Shown: positions 34,226 through 46,928, counted from the first letter of the stretch. The stretch: 64,000 nt of DNA from Ashinkailepas kermadecensis (GCA_034440615.1 JAOTOM010003974.1:67001-131000), one strand, 5' to 3'. A program made the numbers and translations. The notes: generated by a model from the sequence alone, not told the origin.

Positions 34226-35347
34226 TGGCGCAATCAAGAGTACCCTTCGTCCTCCATCGCTTCCGGGTTTATACACAATACCTTCTCTTTCTTTCATTTT
34301 GTCTTGTTTTCCGCTCGGGGACCGATAATTTTCTGGAACTCTAGCCTCTTCTCCCGCTTCCGCCGAGGGCCGGCCAGATCTCAATTGTCTTCCTTTTCCG
34401 GTCGAGAAGCGTGGCCGGGCGTTAATAGTAGTCGCCACTTTTCATTTCAGCGTCCGTGACATGCCCTGCTGCCTCTCAGTGGATTAATATAACGATGTTC
34501 GTGCTGTATTTTGTTTGTGTCAGCCGCTGCTGCGATCTTGACATGCTGGGGTGGGGAACGCCTGGCCATGTGGCGCGGAAGCTTGTCTCTAGTCGGCCGT
34601 TCGAACATCTTTGAGAAAATGTACAGCTTCTTACAATAGTTTGGAAGTTGGCTTTCAAACTTGATAATGATCTTACATGACCTATCCTGTCCTGACCATT
34701 TTTCACTATGATCGATATTTATGCATATTTATTCTTGCCAAAAACATGTCGAAAGAACGCAAGTTCTGCAACTGCCTAATCATTTCCAGAGACTTAAGTC
34801 AAGGCACATGTATTGTCCTAATACGATCTCTGGCGACCTCAATATCCAGCTAAAATGCAAATCTAAGGTATGGAGCCCCCACCCGCGCCCTGTCGAAGGT
34901 GGATTTGCCGGCCGGCACGAAGATTAAATCGGGCCACCAGACCCAATAATCGCACGGCTGTGCGGTTCAAGGGAATACACGTTATGCATTCGTCCAACGT
35001 GACAGTGTTGGCTTTCCTACTAGTTAAAATGACTGCGGCTTTGTATAACGGTTTGGGACTTCTAAAATAGTTGGAAAATACGCAAGGGCGGATTCAAGGA
35101 CCCGAAGCAGTAGAGTTCTATTTTCTTCATCAAGTACTGTTATACAGGGACATATGAATCACGCTAAATTATCTCGATGTTCCTTGGATCAATGATGATG
35201 CGAGCGTCTAATGAGGAAAGAGGCCGAATGGATGCGACCTCATGGGGACATGTTTCATACATGTCACCTCTCGCGCGAAATGTCGAAAAGGCATGGTCCG
35301 ATTACTTGCTACCGATATGAAAATGTCTGCACATATTAATTATATCC
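34226..35347. other. Unannotated stretch
   Basis: CAAGGGCGGATTCAAGGACC near 35084 resembles the hAT MITE terminus seen at 16764, with no right end found. No gene recognised. Confidence 0.3.
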
Positions 35348-35620
35348 CAGCGGCGTAGCCAGGCACCACACTGGGGGGGTATTGAGTTGGATGGTTGGTT
35401 ATTGGAGTGTAGAGGCGACTGATTGCTCCGATGACGTACCTGTGAGGAGGGATATTGGGTTGGATGGCTGGTCATTGAAGTGTAGGGGCGACTGACCGCA
35501 GTGGTGGCGTCCCCTGTGGGGAGGGAGTTGGGGTGGGTTAAGGGGGGGGGGGGGGTGTTATTGGAGCGCACTCTCATCCCGTGGGAGGGATATTGGGTTG
35601 GATGGCTAGCTATTGGAGAG
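35348..35620. repeat. hAT-like end with internal ~75-bp tandem repeat
   Basis: CAGCGGCGTAGCCAGGCACC resembles the CAGTGGCGTA-type terminus, but I found no matched right end. Downstream, GGATATTGGGTTGGATGGCT plus GGTCATTGAAGTGTAGGGGC repeats about three times with a step near 75 bp, and a G13 run lies at 35541-35553. Confidence 0.5.
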
Positions 35621-36439
35621 CAACTGCAGAGTAACTGGAGTAAGAGTAAGAGGGAGTGCAGAGTAACTGGAGACTGACGACACCGGTAGCGACGTTCGGC
35701 GACAGTGCATCAATGCTCCGGGGTTGGACGCGCTTACATGCAGCCTCGTACATGTACTTGTTGCAAACGGCCGCGCACTCACCGACACTTTGCCTCTTTG
35801 AAAGCACCGCTGGTGATAACTTGCATACGTGCTTCAGTTTATCCAGTGCATCCCTTGCGCATCCGACGAATGACCAAATGTTCAGACCAAAGTTTCGAAA
35901 GCAGCAGCTAAAACGTCGAGAACTTGCAATTATTCGTTGGCAATGCCAGCAATCATGCAAGCGATCATGCATTCATTCCAAATAAAGTGTTCTCTTTTCG
36001 CACTTCCTACGAAAGGCAATACTGCCGTGACTTACATACGAGGAGCCACATTACACTACACCACGCGGTCACTTCAACCCACTAACCCTTGGTGTGACAA
36101 ATATAGTCTATCATGGAGCTGAAAATGGTGCTCTATGCTGGTCCTATGTACTTCAGATGGAGCGAATTCCTCCCTGGCTGGATGTCTTGTTATATTTATC
36201 ATTTAGCACGGGGATGTGTTGTTTATCCAAACAAGACAGCTTGTGTATCCATTCAGACCGGTCTAGTTGGACGGGCGGAAAATACTTTAATTCATTAGTT
36301 CGGCATCAACACCAGCTTAATGCAGCTATCGGTTCGGCATTCGAATCAGCTGAATGCCGACACCATCTTCATGACGTCATCTTCTGAGCAGCGTCACCAG
36401 TCCATCATCATCAGTTAGACACGGTCACCTGCAGTCGGC
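35621..36439. other. Unannotated stretch
   Basis: A small duplication (GCAGAGTAACTGGAG at about 35626 and 35657). No gene recognised. Confidence 0.3.
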
Positions 36440-36690
36440 GACGCATCATCGGTAGGAGGGTGGCGGCGGCGGCCGCCGCTCGCTTCGTTTATCGTCGGCC
36501 GGCGGGCGGGCGTCGACCGGCAGATAGGTGTCGGCCGGCACACGTCACGGCCGTAGATTGGGCCGACCCACCTGTGTCAACGGTGCGCCCCCGGCCGGCG
36601 TACACAGCGCTGATGAGTTGGCCGACAGCACACTGTGGCGGACCGGCGCGGCCGGGGCCGGGGCACGACCACCCCGGCCGGCGCACATAG
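36440..36690. other. GC-rich, CpG-rich island
   Basis: CGG/GCC-rich, including GGCGGCGGCGGCCGCCGC, and open in several frames. It borders the 20-bp array directly. Confidence 0.4.
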
Positions 36691-37300
36691 CGCCGAGCGA
36701 CACACAGCGCTGGTGAACGACACACAGCGCTGATGAGCGACACACAACGCTGATGAGAATCGGCACACAGCGTCGATGAACGACACACAGCGCTGGTGAG
36801 CGACACACAGCGCTGATGAGTCGACACACAGCGCTGATAAACGACACACAACGCTGATGAGAGTCGACACACAACGCTGATGAGAGTCGACACACAGCGC
36901 TGCTGAGCGACACACAGCGCTGATTAACGACACACAGCGCTGATTAGAGTCGACACACAGCATTGATGAACGACACACAGCGCTGATGAACGACACACAG
37001 CGCTGATTAGCGACACACGACGCTGATGAATGACATGCAGCGCTGATGAGCGACACACAGCGCTGATGAACGCCATACAGAGCTGATTAACGACACACAG
37101 CGCTGATGAACGACACACAACGCTGATGAGCGACACCCAACGCTGATAAATGACATACATCGCTAATGAATGACCACAGCGCTGATAGCGACACACAGCG
37201 CTGATGAACGACATACAGAGCTGATGGACGATACACAGCGCTGATGAGAGTCGACACGGCGCTGATGAACGACACACAGCGCTGATGAGCCAACCGACGC
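36690..37300. repeat. 20-bp tandem repeat, about 28 copies
   Basis: GACACACAGCGCTGATGAAC, with variants (GAGCGA, AACGCTGATGAG). Occasional unit-length changes (GAGAGTCGACACAC) break the register. The high Ser/Cys/Val minus-strand frames are artefacts. Confidence 0.95.
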
Positions 37301-38746
37301 ATTGCGGCCGACCAGGGCGACAGACTGAGCGGCCGGGGCGGGGCTAGGGCGCGGACGCATACCAGTCGCCATCTTCTTTTCCACCAACTCCTTGTAAGTC
37401 CGTACACACCGGTAAATATTGGCAAGGTGTGCGTTGTATGAATATCAGTGCATAAATAAATCAGAAAATCGGCTCATCCTTCCGGGCTTTGGAGTTTGAT
37501 TGAGCATCAGGTCAGTGGCGCAGACGGGACTTTTTCAAGGGGGGCGAAACAAAAAAGTAATGAAAAAGAGAACGCTGCGCGTCGAAACGTCTTGGTTTTG
37601 CGTGACAAAACTAAACATTTCTTGTTTGATCTTGTATTGTTTGGTTGATGGGGGTGGGGGTGAGGGTGGGGTCTAGCTGTGCCTCTGCTTCAGCTATACA
37701 TTCAGAGCATGTAAAAAATATGTCAACCGGCGTCAAGTATAGTATCGGCTGGAATATATTGAAGATGAACGGAAAGCATATGCTTCACATGGTGAGTTTC
37801 GACTTTCAATCATCAATATGCGGATTTTGTCACTCGTTAAATGTGTGCGACATGCTGGCAGGCCCCCTCTAGAACCTTGAGGACATGGTTTCTTTTAGTA
37901 CGCTAGCCTTGATTCACCCAGGATGATAATTAGCAGTTAGGAAATGGATACAAAGCTTTAGTAAGTTGACCTTTTGGTGCAATTATACACGGAGAACGTT
38001 AAAACACCAATGTCGCAGGTACCGTCACGGTGTCCATTACATTCCTGGCTTATTCATACAGCTATCCTCCTGTAGAAAGTTGCGAGTACTGATCTGACCC
38101 AGGACAATGGCGCTCGCCATATTGCCTCCATCGGAGGTTCAGCGGACATCGCTCACCATATTGCCTCCATCTCGCCTATTTCCCAATACCCAACACGTAT
38201 TGATCCGTCTGGGCCTCGGGAAATCTTTGACACACAATAGAGGAAGAAAGCATTCGTGAGGCGGCTCGCCTTCATATCTTTCGCACCCTCCTCACTCTCT
38301 CTCTCTCTCTCTATTTCTTATCTCTCTCTCTCGTGTTCGCATTCATTGTTCCAAAAAGGCTTTGTGCCGGCCGACACGAGGCGCACGATGCCACTCTCGA
38401 CCATGGACACCACGCACCCATGCGTAAACACCTCAATGGAGCCCACTCACTATAAGCGAGAGCCCACTCACTATAAGCGCTGTAACTTTGTCACAACGTT
38501 TCAAACCCGAATTCCTTCATCCAGTCTTATACCTTCCCGATAATGTGGATTTTTCACAGCCTTCATCATCGTGTTTCATTAAAGTACTCGCATTTTGCTT
38601 TAAAACCTAGTTGATGCCGGATGGGCTGGCAACTGTTCGGCCAGCCGCCGGGTCGCGTGGCTACGTAACGTCACGTGACCTGCGTGCCTTGCTGCTGGAC
38701 GGCTGCCCGGTCAGTGTCAGTTTGGTGGATTGTGCCACGGTGGATA
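37301..38746. other. Unannotated stretch
   Basis: CAGTGGCGCAGACGGGAC at about 37513 resembles a hAT-like terminus, with no partner. A short CT-rich tract lies at 38293-38332. No gene recognised. Confidence 0.3.
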
Positions 38747-38752
38747 GCCGGG

Positions 38753-39168
<416 letters not shown>

Positions 39169-39169
39169 T

Positions 39170-40579
39170 ATCGTGAAGCATCCTGACACCTATTCTAATT
39201 CCACAATTTGGCGCAGTGGATTTATGTTCCCGATATGCACTCGCACTCAAAACACTGTTCAAATAATTTCAACAAGACACCTTTTTGATCTTCTCAGATC
39301 TGAGGCGAACTCCATTTTTTGTATTAACTCTCGCCGCTGACGGTGATGTTTTACAACAATTCTACTCCATTGGACATCATAAAGCCAACGACAAACAATA
39401 ATCCGTAACGAAAAAAAAACAATCAATGCACCTGAAGGCGTTTTTGTTTCTTAAAGCTGAAATGCGGCGAAAACGGTGAACAATCTTGGCAATATATAAA
39501 TATAAATGCCAATATAAATCTTGACGTTGATTTACCTATATGCAGGGGCTCTGCCACATCATTTTGGTTGGTGGGAGGGGTATAGCAAAGGCGATCCCAA
39601 TACCTGTCTGAGACACAGTCTAGAACAAATACAGGAATTTCATTCACTTATTGGGTTTGCATTGTCACCGATTCGGTGTCAGTTTTCATACAGTACAGTG
39701 AGGCATTAAAAAATAAAACTTGTGTCCGTATTTCAAGAAAACTGAATTGAAGTTACCTTTTGCTGACGAATTACACACGGTGGGCGCGAGTGGGAGCCGG
39801 CCGGAGCCCTCCCCGGATTCCGACATCATTGGATCAGTAAATTACACCAGAGCGCGTTGCCCTCCAGCAGAGGTGAAGATCCCGGAGGAGGGGGTCAGTA
39901 CACTCCTAAATAGCATCCTCATTAAACCCTCCCACGAAAATTTTATTTTACAAGGAAAATCAACGTAAATACAAAGCGATCAAAAGGAAAAGCTGATACA
40001 ACCCCAAAACCGACATCCTATGTTGGATTTTTTTTTCGGCTTGTTCTTGCTGCTGGTTCCCCTGGAATCCCGAGAGATATCCACCTATTCCCTCCACCCA
40101 TACATTTTACAAATGGAGGCTTAAATGAGCTCGCTTTGGTCATATGCATGTTCGTCCTGCATCACCTTTGCAATTGACATTATATAAAATCAGCTCTTGA
40201 CGTGCGTGCCACGCAACTTCGATTTAGAAAACAATGCAATACTTACATGGCTATTCAAAACACTCGCTACTATTTCGTGCCGTTTTTATTGGAACTTTCA
40301 CTACGCACCAACTCGTTCCAGGATATACTGCCAATTGCTCATGCAGATTTGTAGAGACCGCGAGAAACGACGGGACGACACACCTTTCGATGGAGAGATC
40401 AGCGGTCTACTCCTGGACTTACCTCTATCTTTTTTGTGTCGTTTTTCACTCGCATACTTCCAGCACAGGATACGGTTGATGAAAAGGTGAGGTCATGTCA
40501 CGGCACAACTTTGGTGAATATACCCGACGGACCACCTACGCCATGACCACATACACAACCAAATACACCATGCACGGTG
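39170..40579. other. Unannotated stretch
   Basis: No gene, TE end or tandem repeat recognised. Confidence 0.3.
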
Positions 40580-41809
40580 CCCCGCTTCGCGGTCGTACCC
40601 GCTCGGTGCAGCCGTGGTGCCGGCTCGGTATGGCAGTACCCGCTTGGTGCAGCCGTGGTGCCGGCTCGGTATGGCAGTACCCGCTTGGTGCAGCCGTGGT
40701 GCCGGCTCGGTATGGCAGTACCCGCTCGGTGCAGCCGTGGTGCCGGCTCGGTATGGCAGTACCCGCTTGGTGCAGCCGTGGTGCCGACTCGGTATGACAG
40801 TACCCGCTTGGTGCAGCCGTGGTGCCGGCTCGGTATGGCAGTACCCGCTTGGTGCAGCCGTGGTGCCGGCTCGGTATGACAGTACCCGCTTGGTGCAGCC
40901 GTGGTGCCGGCTCGGTATGGCAGTACCCGCTTGGTGCAGCCGTGGTGCCCGCTCGGTATGGCAGTACCCGCTTGGTGCAGCCGTGGTGCCGGCTCGGTAT
41001 GGCAGTACCCGCTTGGTGCAGCCGTGGTGCCGGCTCGGTATGGCAGTACCCGCTTGGTGCAGCCGTGGTGCCGGCTCGGTATGGCAGTACCCGCTTGGTG
41101 CAGCCGTGGTGCCGGCTCGGTATGGCAGTACCCGCTTGGTGCAGCCGTGGTGCCCGCTCGGTATGGCAGTACCCGCTCGGTGCAGCCGTGGTGCCGGCTC
41201 GGTATGGCAGAGTACCCGCTCGGTGCGACACTGTGCCTGCTCGGTGCAGCCGTGGTGCCAGCTCGGTATGGCAGTACCCGCTCGGTGCAGCCGTGGTGCC
41301 AGCTCGGTATGGCAGTACCCGCTTGGTGCAGCCGTGGTGCCGGCTCGGTATGGCAGTACCCGCTTGGTGGAGCCGTGGTGCCGGCTCGGTATGGCAGAGT
41401 ACCCGCTTGGTGCAGCCGTGGTGCCGGCTCGGTATGGCAGAGTACCCGCTTGGTGCAGCCGTGGTGCCGGCTCGGTATGGCAGTACCCGCTCGGTGCGAC
41501 ACTGTGCCCGCTCGGTATGGCAGAGTACCCGCTTGGTGCAGCCGTGGTGCCGGCTCGGTATGGCAGAGTACCCGCTCGGTGCGACACTGAGCCCGCTCGG
41601 TATGGCAGTACCCGCTTGGTGCAGCCGTGGTGCCGGCTCGGTATGGCAGTACCCGCTCGGTGCGACACTGTGCCCGCTCGGTATGGCAGTACTCGCTTGG
41701 TGCAGCCGTGGTGCCGGCTCGGTATGGCAGTACCCGCTCGGTGCGACACTGTGCCCGCTCGGTATGGCAGTACCTGCTCGGTGTGGCAGCACCCGCTTGA
41801 TGCGGCACC
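40580..41809. repeat. Minisatellite, 41-bp unit, about 30 copies
   Basis: The unit is CAGTACCCGCTTGGTGCAGC + CGTGGTGCCGGCTCGGTATGG. The left two thirds are very regular. The right third mixes in GAGTACCC (2-bp longer) units and a variant module (GCGACACTGTGCCC). 41 leaves remainder 2 on division by 3, and the unit lacks stops in most registers, so frames of 330-492 codons appear on both strands. None is a gene. Confidence 0.97.
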
Positions 41810-41818
41810 TATGATTGG

Positions 41819-42756
41819 GTGATCCAGATACCCCATGAATTTTTCGACCCATCTCGCTCCTATCCCACTTTTCCAAAAATTGGAAGCATTTTCTGCAACC
41901 AACTCGTTGGGTACCTCACAACAAACAACATCATGTCCCCTCACCAATATGCCTACAGGCGTAGCCACCATACGGAGGATACCGGGCTCGATGCTCTGCC
42001 CTTCGATAATTCGCCCGATTCAGCTTCAACACTGACAGAGGCGAACTGTTAACCATGTCAGCGGATTTCAGTACAGCTTTTGACAGCATCGACCACGGTG
42101 TTCTTCAGACACTTCGATGGTACGGCATCACCCTACCTGCAGCTACCTGGGTGGCGGGGGGGGCAGATGGTGAGAGGGCTCGGAAACCCGTCTCCTTGCC
42201 CACGGTGTCCACCATGGTTCCATAGCCTGCTTGCTCTTCAGCCTCTTCACCAACGACCTTCCCAGTTACTTTCACGAACATCACCTTAACTCATACGCTG
42301 ACGACATCCAGCTGCTTGACCACGCTAGTCAGATCACAAAAACCTGCCGAATCACAAAACCCGCTTAGAACACTCACTCGAAATTCTTCAGACATGGCTT
42401 CGGTCAAAATCATCCAAGATGAAACCTAACAAAACGGACTTCATTCTTCCGGAAAAAAACAATTTTTGTTGTTGTTGTAGGTTTCCAATTTGAAAATTCA
42501 AATGTCAAACCATCACAGGCCGTCAAACTGTTGGGTGTCTTCATAGATCCCGTCCTATCGCGGGGGCACATCTCACACAGGTCGCTCGGAGATGCAACTG
42601 CCTGTTCATCTCCCTATACCGGCTTCGTCACCACTTCACCAAGGACACACAAATTGCTGATTCAAACCCACGTCTTTCTGCATATCACTTACTGTATTTC
42701 AGTCTAGGGAGGGGCATTCAGGGGTCAGCTACAGACACATCGGTCCGGCTTTGAAG
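41819..42756 (+). pseudogene. LINE reverse-transcriptase fragment (L2/jockey-like)
   Basis: Decayed RT blocks in order across frames. QLVGYLTTNNIMSPHQYAYR (about 41903-41963) is the block before the palm. ADFSTAFDSIDHGVL (42061-42105) is motif A with its catalytic Asp kept. YADDIQLLDH starts at 42294 (motif C, both Asp kept). Stops and frameshifts separate the blocks. It begins 10 bp after the 41-bp array and is interrupted on the right by the hAT-like element at 42757. The clade is uncertain. Confidence 0.75.
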
Positions 42757-42908
42757 CAGTGGCGTAGGCAGGATTTGGTCCAGAGGGTAGGAGAACCCCA
42801 TACCTACTCAGAGCCCCCCACTTTTCCGAAACTACTCGGATTTCGGGCACTTTGTTTTCAAAGGCCCCCCCCCCACACACACATACATACATACATATAT
42901 ATATATAT

Positions 42909-42998
<90 letters not shown>

Positions 42999-43431
42999 GC
43001 ATGCATGTATGTGTGTATGTATATAAGCATATAACGCCCTTCTCAAAAGTTTGGGCCCTCTCCATCAGGTCAGGGGCCTTTCTTCGGCGTGGGCCTCACC
43101 GTCAGCTCAGGGGCCCTTCATATTGGCTCGGTGCTGTCTCAGTCATCCCAGAACCCATTCCAACGTCCCGGGACCCCCTCCGTCGACCAAGTCTTTCACG
43201 TTGGTCTAGCCCAGGGCTCTCAAAACCTTCCCGATGGCACTCTCCGTTGACCCAGGGTCCCCTTCATCGGGGCCGGGACCCTTTCCGTTAGCCCCGGGCT
43301 CCTTTCGGAGGTCTAGGGGCCCTTCAAGTCGGCCCAGGGGTCCCTGCGGGCCCCTCAAGGCGTTCGCCTGGAGGGACCCCTCGGACCCCCCAGAGGGCGG
43401 CTACCCCCTTCGCTCCCTTGCTACGCCACTC
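42757..43431. mobile_element. Non-autonomous hAT-like element, 675 bp
   Basis: The left end CAGTGGCGTAG and the right end (opposite strand GAGTGGCGTAG) match at 10 of 11 positions. The flanking 8-mers CTTTGAAG (42749-42756) and CTTTGGAG (43432-43439) match at 7 of 8. The interior carries C-runs, an (AT)n tract and repeated GGGCCCTTCA-like words. These recall the GGGGCCCC-rich interior of the 3062-7617 element, whose termini are also similar. No coding capacity. Confidence 0.82.
42894..42987. repeat. (AT)n/(AC)n microsatellite within the hAT-like element
   Basis: ATAC, AT, AC and AT runs in succession, ending in GTATGTATGCATGC steps. Confidence 0.95.
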
Positions 43432-43439
43432 CTTTGGAG

Positions 43440-43912
43440 TCTCTGGGGTGGCGCTGAATCGAGGTGGAGAGGCGGGCTATCATCCAAAGTATCTAAGGCG
43501 CCCCAGAGTCCGGGCCCTCAGGCTCTACGTGAAATGTCTCGAGGTCGGTCCGAGGTGTCGCGGCGCGTGACCCAATCTGCCAGCGCCATGAGCTGCCGAG
43601 AAGCCGGCTAGCATTCACGCAGACGAGCTTGAAATTCCCGGCTGTCTCGGGCTGCCGCTCCATGTCAGTTTTTAAGTCGGCTGTGCAGGAGATGAAGTAA
43701 TGTGTCGTGTCGTTTTAACTAATTGACCAGGTATTCCTATAGGTAATCCAGGTAATCCGGGCATGAATCAACCAGGTAATTTCCCTGGTCGGATCCTTGT
43801 ACATTACACAAATAACATTGGAATATATATTGCAATACAAAATATAAAAAACAGATAGATGGATAATTATCATTACACAGAACTAAACTATGCTTTGCTT
43901 ATTGTTTATTGG
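43440..43912. other. Unannotated stretch after the hAT-like element
   Basis: It should be the continuation of whatever the hAT-like element entered, possibly the 3' part of the LINE fragment, but I recognise no LINE motif in it. Confidence 0.3.
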
Positions 43913-44018
43913 AAGGTTTGGTACGCATTTTATGCACCATCAACGGCTAACGGCGCCGCCCACTGTTTCGCCGGTGGGCCGCGGGATTGGGAAATGTCTT
44001 GAGTGGTGCGGGTGTTGA
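43913..44018 (-). mobile_element. SINE fragment, same family as 59345-59556
   Basis: Shares GGGATTGGGAAATGTC, GCCGCCCACTGTTTCGCCGG (one or two changes) and GTGTTGAAC with the copy at 59345-59556. The head side is lost just after the box-B-like GTTCAACAC (minus strand). Confidence 0.65.
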
Positions 44019-44780
44019 ACAGAGCGAAACTATGCAACACAATTGCAATTTCGCAGGTTAAGTACTGACATTAAAACTACAAACCCAGTGCCATGTGAAC
44101 ACTAATATTTTAATGCATATCAAACTGAGTTTACAGCAGATATATTCTATACCAGATTAACAAGAGATGGACTAAAACTAAGACTTCCACTGATTTTTCC
44201 ACTGGTTAACGTAAAAAAGAGCTGAAGAATCTGACAAGATTGCAATTTGGCTAACTAAGTGCAAATGCCACTGTCACGAGAACATTACTACACGATGGGG
44301 AATATTTCACTGCATTTGAAACCGAGTGGACATCGAGAGAAATCCTTATCCAGTTAACAAGAAGATTGTTAAGGCAAACATTTCCATTCAATTCCCTATG
44401 GAGACATGCATGCTCAGACGCCGGCGATTTGCCCTCATGAGCACTTCGTGCCATAAGGTTTTTTTGTGGCGTTTAGTAGGTAGCATGCAAGAACACTAAT
44501 ACCGTCTTACGAAAGAAACTTCGAATGTCCATCTTCGGATGTTTCTGACTTCATGCGACACTGAACGTACGTGCGCGTGTAGATTTAATTTCACGGGCGC
44601 TTCATCCCCTCTGTGGCGCAGCCCATGCTGAACAATGTATATTAATCGTACTTAGTTCCCTTACTCGAAATTTACCTTTACACGTATTAGCTATTTTTTA
44701 CCTAACAGCATCAAGTAGCACCAGATCACCAGTTAGTAAATAGGTGGGCATCAGTTGGTGAATAGCTTCCTTATAATTTA
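44019..44780. other. Unannotated AT-rich stretch
   Basis: No gene recognised. Confidence 0.3.
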
Positions 44781-44835
44781 TGATACAAAAAAGCCTAGAT
44801 TCCTCTATAATTACACCAGTATATGAAGGTATACT
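44781..44835 (-). repeat. Inverted copy of a CR1 5'-region monomer piece
   Basis: The reverse complement reads CTTCATATACTGGTGTAATT then ATAGAGGAATCTAGGCTTTTTT. This is nearly the same as 45390-45430 and related to 45660-45705. Confidence 0.75.
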
Positions 44836-44959
44836 CACTAACGGTTCTGCTCTTGTTCCAGACGGACGTGTTCGCGCAGCTCCGAGGCCTGGGGAGGACT
44901 GGTTGAGGACACCGAGGGGAAAAGAAAATTGGACCACAAGTGATTAAGATAGGGTTTTG

Positions 44960-45979
44960 TGTTTATTTTGTAGATAGCTTGTGGCTTTTAATCTGTGTGT
45001 AGGTATTATAAGTTAAGTTAGGGAATATTATTTTTGTTCTCATAGCTCACTTCGTCTTGCGGTGAATATTGTATACATTAGATAACCTTGAAATTGTGGC
45101 GTTCACGGTGTAGTTTCGTTCGATAATACAAATTCTTTCTTAACATAATTTATTTAGTCTTGTGCTGTATAGTTTCGTCCGTAAGCTAAGTCTTTGTTTG
45201 TTTTTTGTTTTTTTTTTGTAGGAAGCTTATTGCCTTCTTTCCTGTGTGTAGATATGATAAGTTACATTAGATAATACTAATTATTTCTTAACATAATTTA
45301 TTTAGTCTTGTGGCGTAGTCTTTTTGGTGTTTAAGTTTAGGATAGAGTTTAAGACTAAACTAGTGAGCTTTGATTACACTAGGTATATCTTCATATACTG
45401 GTGTAATTGTAGAGGTATCTAGGCTTTTTTGGGATCATATTAGTATTTAGTTTCGTTTAGTTGGAGTTTGTAGCTGGTGGGAGTTCGGATAACTGAGATT
45501 ATATTTGCTTAGTTTAGTTTGGTAAAGCAGAGATATATTTTGTTATTTATTCAGTGTGAGTGTTACTATCGTTTTTAGTCTTGTGGTGTAATCTTTTTGG
45601 TGTTTAAGTTTAAGATAGAGTTTAAGACTAAACTAGTGAGCTTTAATTACACTAGGTATACCTTTATATACTAGTGTAATTATGGAGGAATTTAGGCTTT
45701 TTTGTTGATTATATTAGTATTTAGATTGGTTTAGTTGGAGTTTGTAGCTGGTGGAAGTCGGGATAACTAAGATTATCTTTGCTTAGTTTAGTTTGTGTAA
45801 GCAGGGATATATTTTGTTGTATATTCAGTGGGAGTGTTACTAGATCAGGAGTTAAAGTACAATAAACTAGATAGCTCTTCACTGCTTGGTTACATAAGTT
45901 GCTAGCTAGCTTTGCAACTTGGTTAGTAAAGGTTTACCTTAACTAGACTTAGTAAGTAATAACAGTAGCAAAAACGAAA
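44960..45979 (+). promoter_or_regulatory. Tandem-monomer 5' region of the CR1 LINE
   Basis: Two ~265-bp monomers (about 45315-45575 and 45575-45845) share GTTTAAGACTAAACTAGTGAG, CTTTGATTACACTAGGTAT and GGAGTTTGTAGCTGGTGG. Further upstream two shorter units share CTTAACATAATTTATTTAG (about 45140 and 45290). Monomeric promoters of this kind are known from some LINEs. Promoter activity here is inference. Confidence 0.6.
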
Positions 45980-46851
45980 ATGCAAGGTGACTGTAGGAAG
46001 TGTAAGTGTATGGGAGTCATTGGGGACTTGAGTAAGAAAGTAGATATGTTAGCAAGGGAGGTGGAGCGCCTGAAGTGTTTGGTGGCAGGGCCCATCATAG
46101 GAAATGTCAGCCAGGCGAGCCAGGTGCAGGAGTCTAGGAGTGATAGGGGTGAAGATAGTTTGGTCCATGACAGTAGAGAGTGGAAAGTAGCTAGACGCCA
46201 GAGTACCAGACTAGCCTTAAGGAAAATTGACAAAGGCATTGAAATTAATAAAAGGTTTGAGGTACTGCAAGAGAGAGAGAGATAGTAATGCTGCTAGGGA
46301 GGAAGGTAGGAATGACCAGGTAGCTGAAGATGGAGAGGAGGAGGTTTTAGTTATAGGGGACTCGAGAGTGAAGTATATGGATCGCACTTTTTGCAGTAGG
46401 AACCCCAACAAACGGACTCGTGTTTACTTCCCAGGGGCCCAGGTAAAGGATGTTGGGGATAGGATAGGAGTAATGAAGGGTAGTGGAGAGAGTACAATTG
46501 TAATTGTGCAGGTTGGTGTAAATGATGTAGGAAGAGCAAAAACAGAGGAAACAATAAAAGGGTATAGGGCTTTGATAGGTAGGTTGGCAGGAAGTAGGAA
46601 AAGAGGAATGGTAACATCCATCCTCCCTATGGTAAATGCAAGTATAGAGTGGTACTCGAGGGCCATTGGGCTGAATACCAGGGTGGCCAAGATTTGCAAG
46701 GAGCTTGGGGTGGGGTTCTTTGATTTGTGGGGGGGATTTCTGGGGGAGGACTGAAATGTTTGCATTAGATGGGCTACATTTCAGCAAGAGAGGAGTTGAA
46801 TTGCTCAGCAATAGGTATGAGGAGGCTCTCAATAGGAAACAGGGAAACTAG
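45980..46851 (+). pseudogene. CR1 ORF1: coiled-coil and SGNH-esterase protein, frameshifted
   Basis: The first part (45980-46285) begins with CRKCKCMG, a Cys cluster. A heptad-like stretch LSKKVDMLAREVERLKCL follows, then EWKVARR and NKRFEVL. The second part is another frame (to 46754) with VIGDS (GDS at 46356-46364, esterase block I serine) and VGVND (GVND at 46515-46526, block III). The final block LDGLHFSKRG (DGLH at 46768-46779, block V) is in the third frame and ends with a stop at 46849-46851. The full catalytic set is thus present. The breaks are one slip in the (GA)n run at 46270-46282 and one extra G in the G5 run at 46742-46746. The function in CR1 is nucleic-acid/lipid-associated particle formation and is not settled. 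Confidence 0.8.
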
Positions 46852-46928
46852 GCAGGTCATGGGGGGATGTAGCTGATAAAGAGAGAAGTCTTGTAAGCAA
46901 GGGAAGGAATAGTTTATCATGCTTTTAG

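Noticed and set aside
33346..34459. Frames of 154-351 codons, Pro/Arg/Ser-rich
   Set aside because: Readings of the 71-bp GC-rich array; low stop density is due to base composition.
35348..35620. Complete hAT-like element
   Set aside because: Only a left-end-like word was found; no matched right end or 8-bp duplication.
36690..37300. Box C/D snoRNA cluster (TGATGA and CTGA words) or hammerhead array (CTGATGA)
   Set aside because: The words overlap each other in every 20-bp unit. There is no GAAA partner, no k-turn pairing and no room for guide sequence.
37513..37560. hAT-like terminus CAGTGGCGCAGACGGG
   Set aside because: No partner end or target duplication visible; kept only as a note.
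40493..41971. Frames of up to 492 codons on both strands
   Set aside because: They run through the 41-bp array, shift register unit by unit and repeat the same peptide in all frames. No domain or start context.
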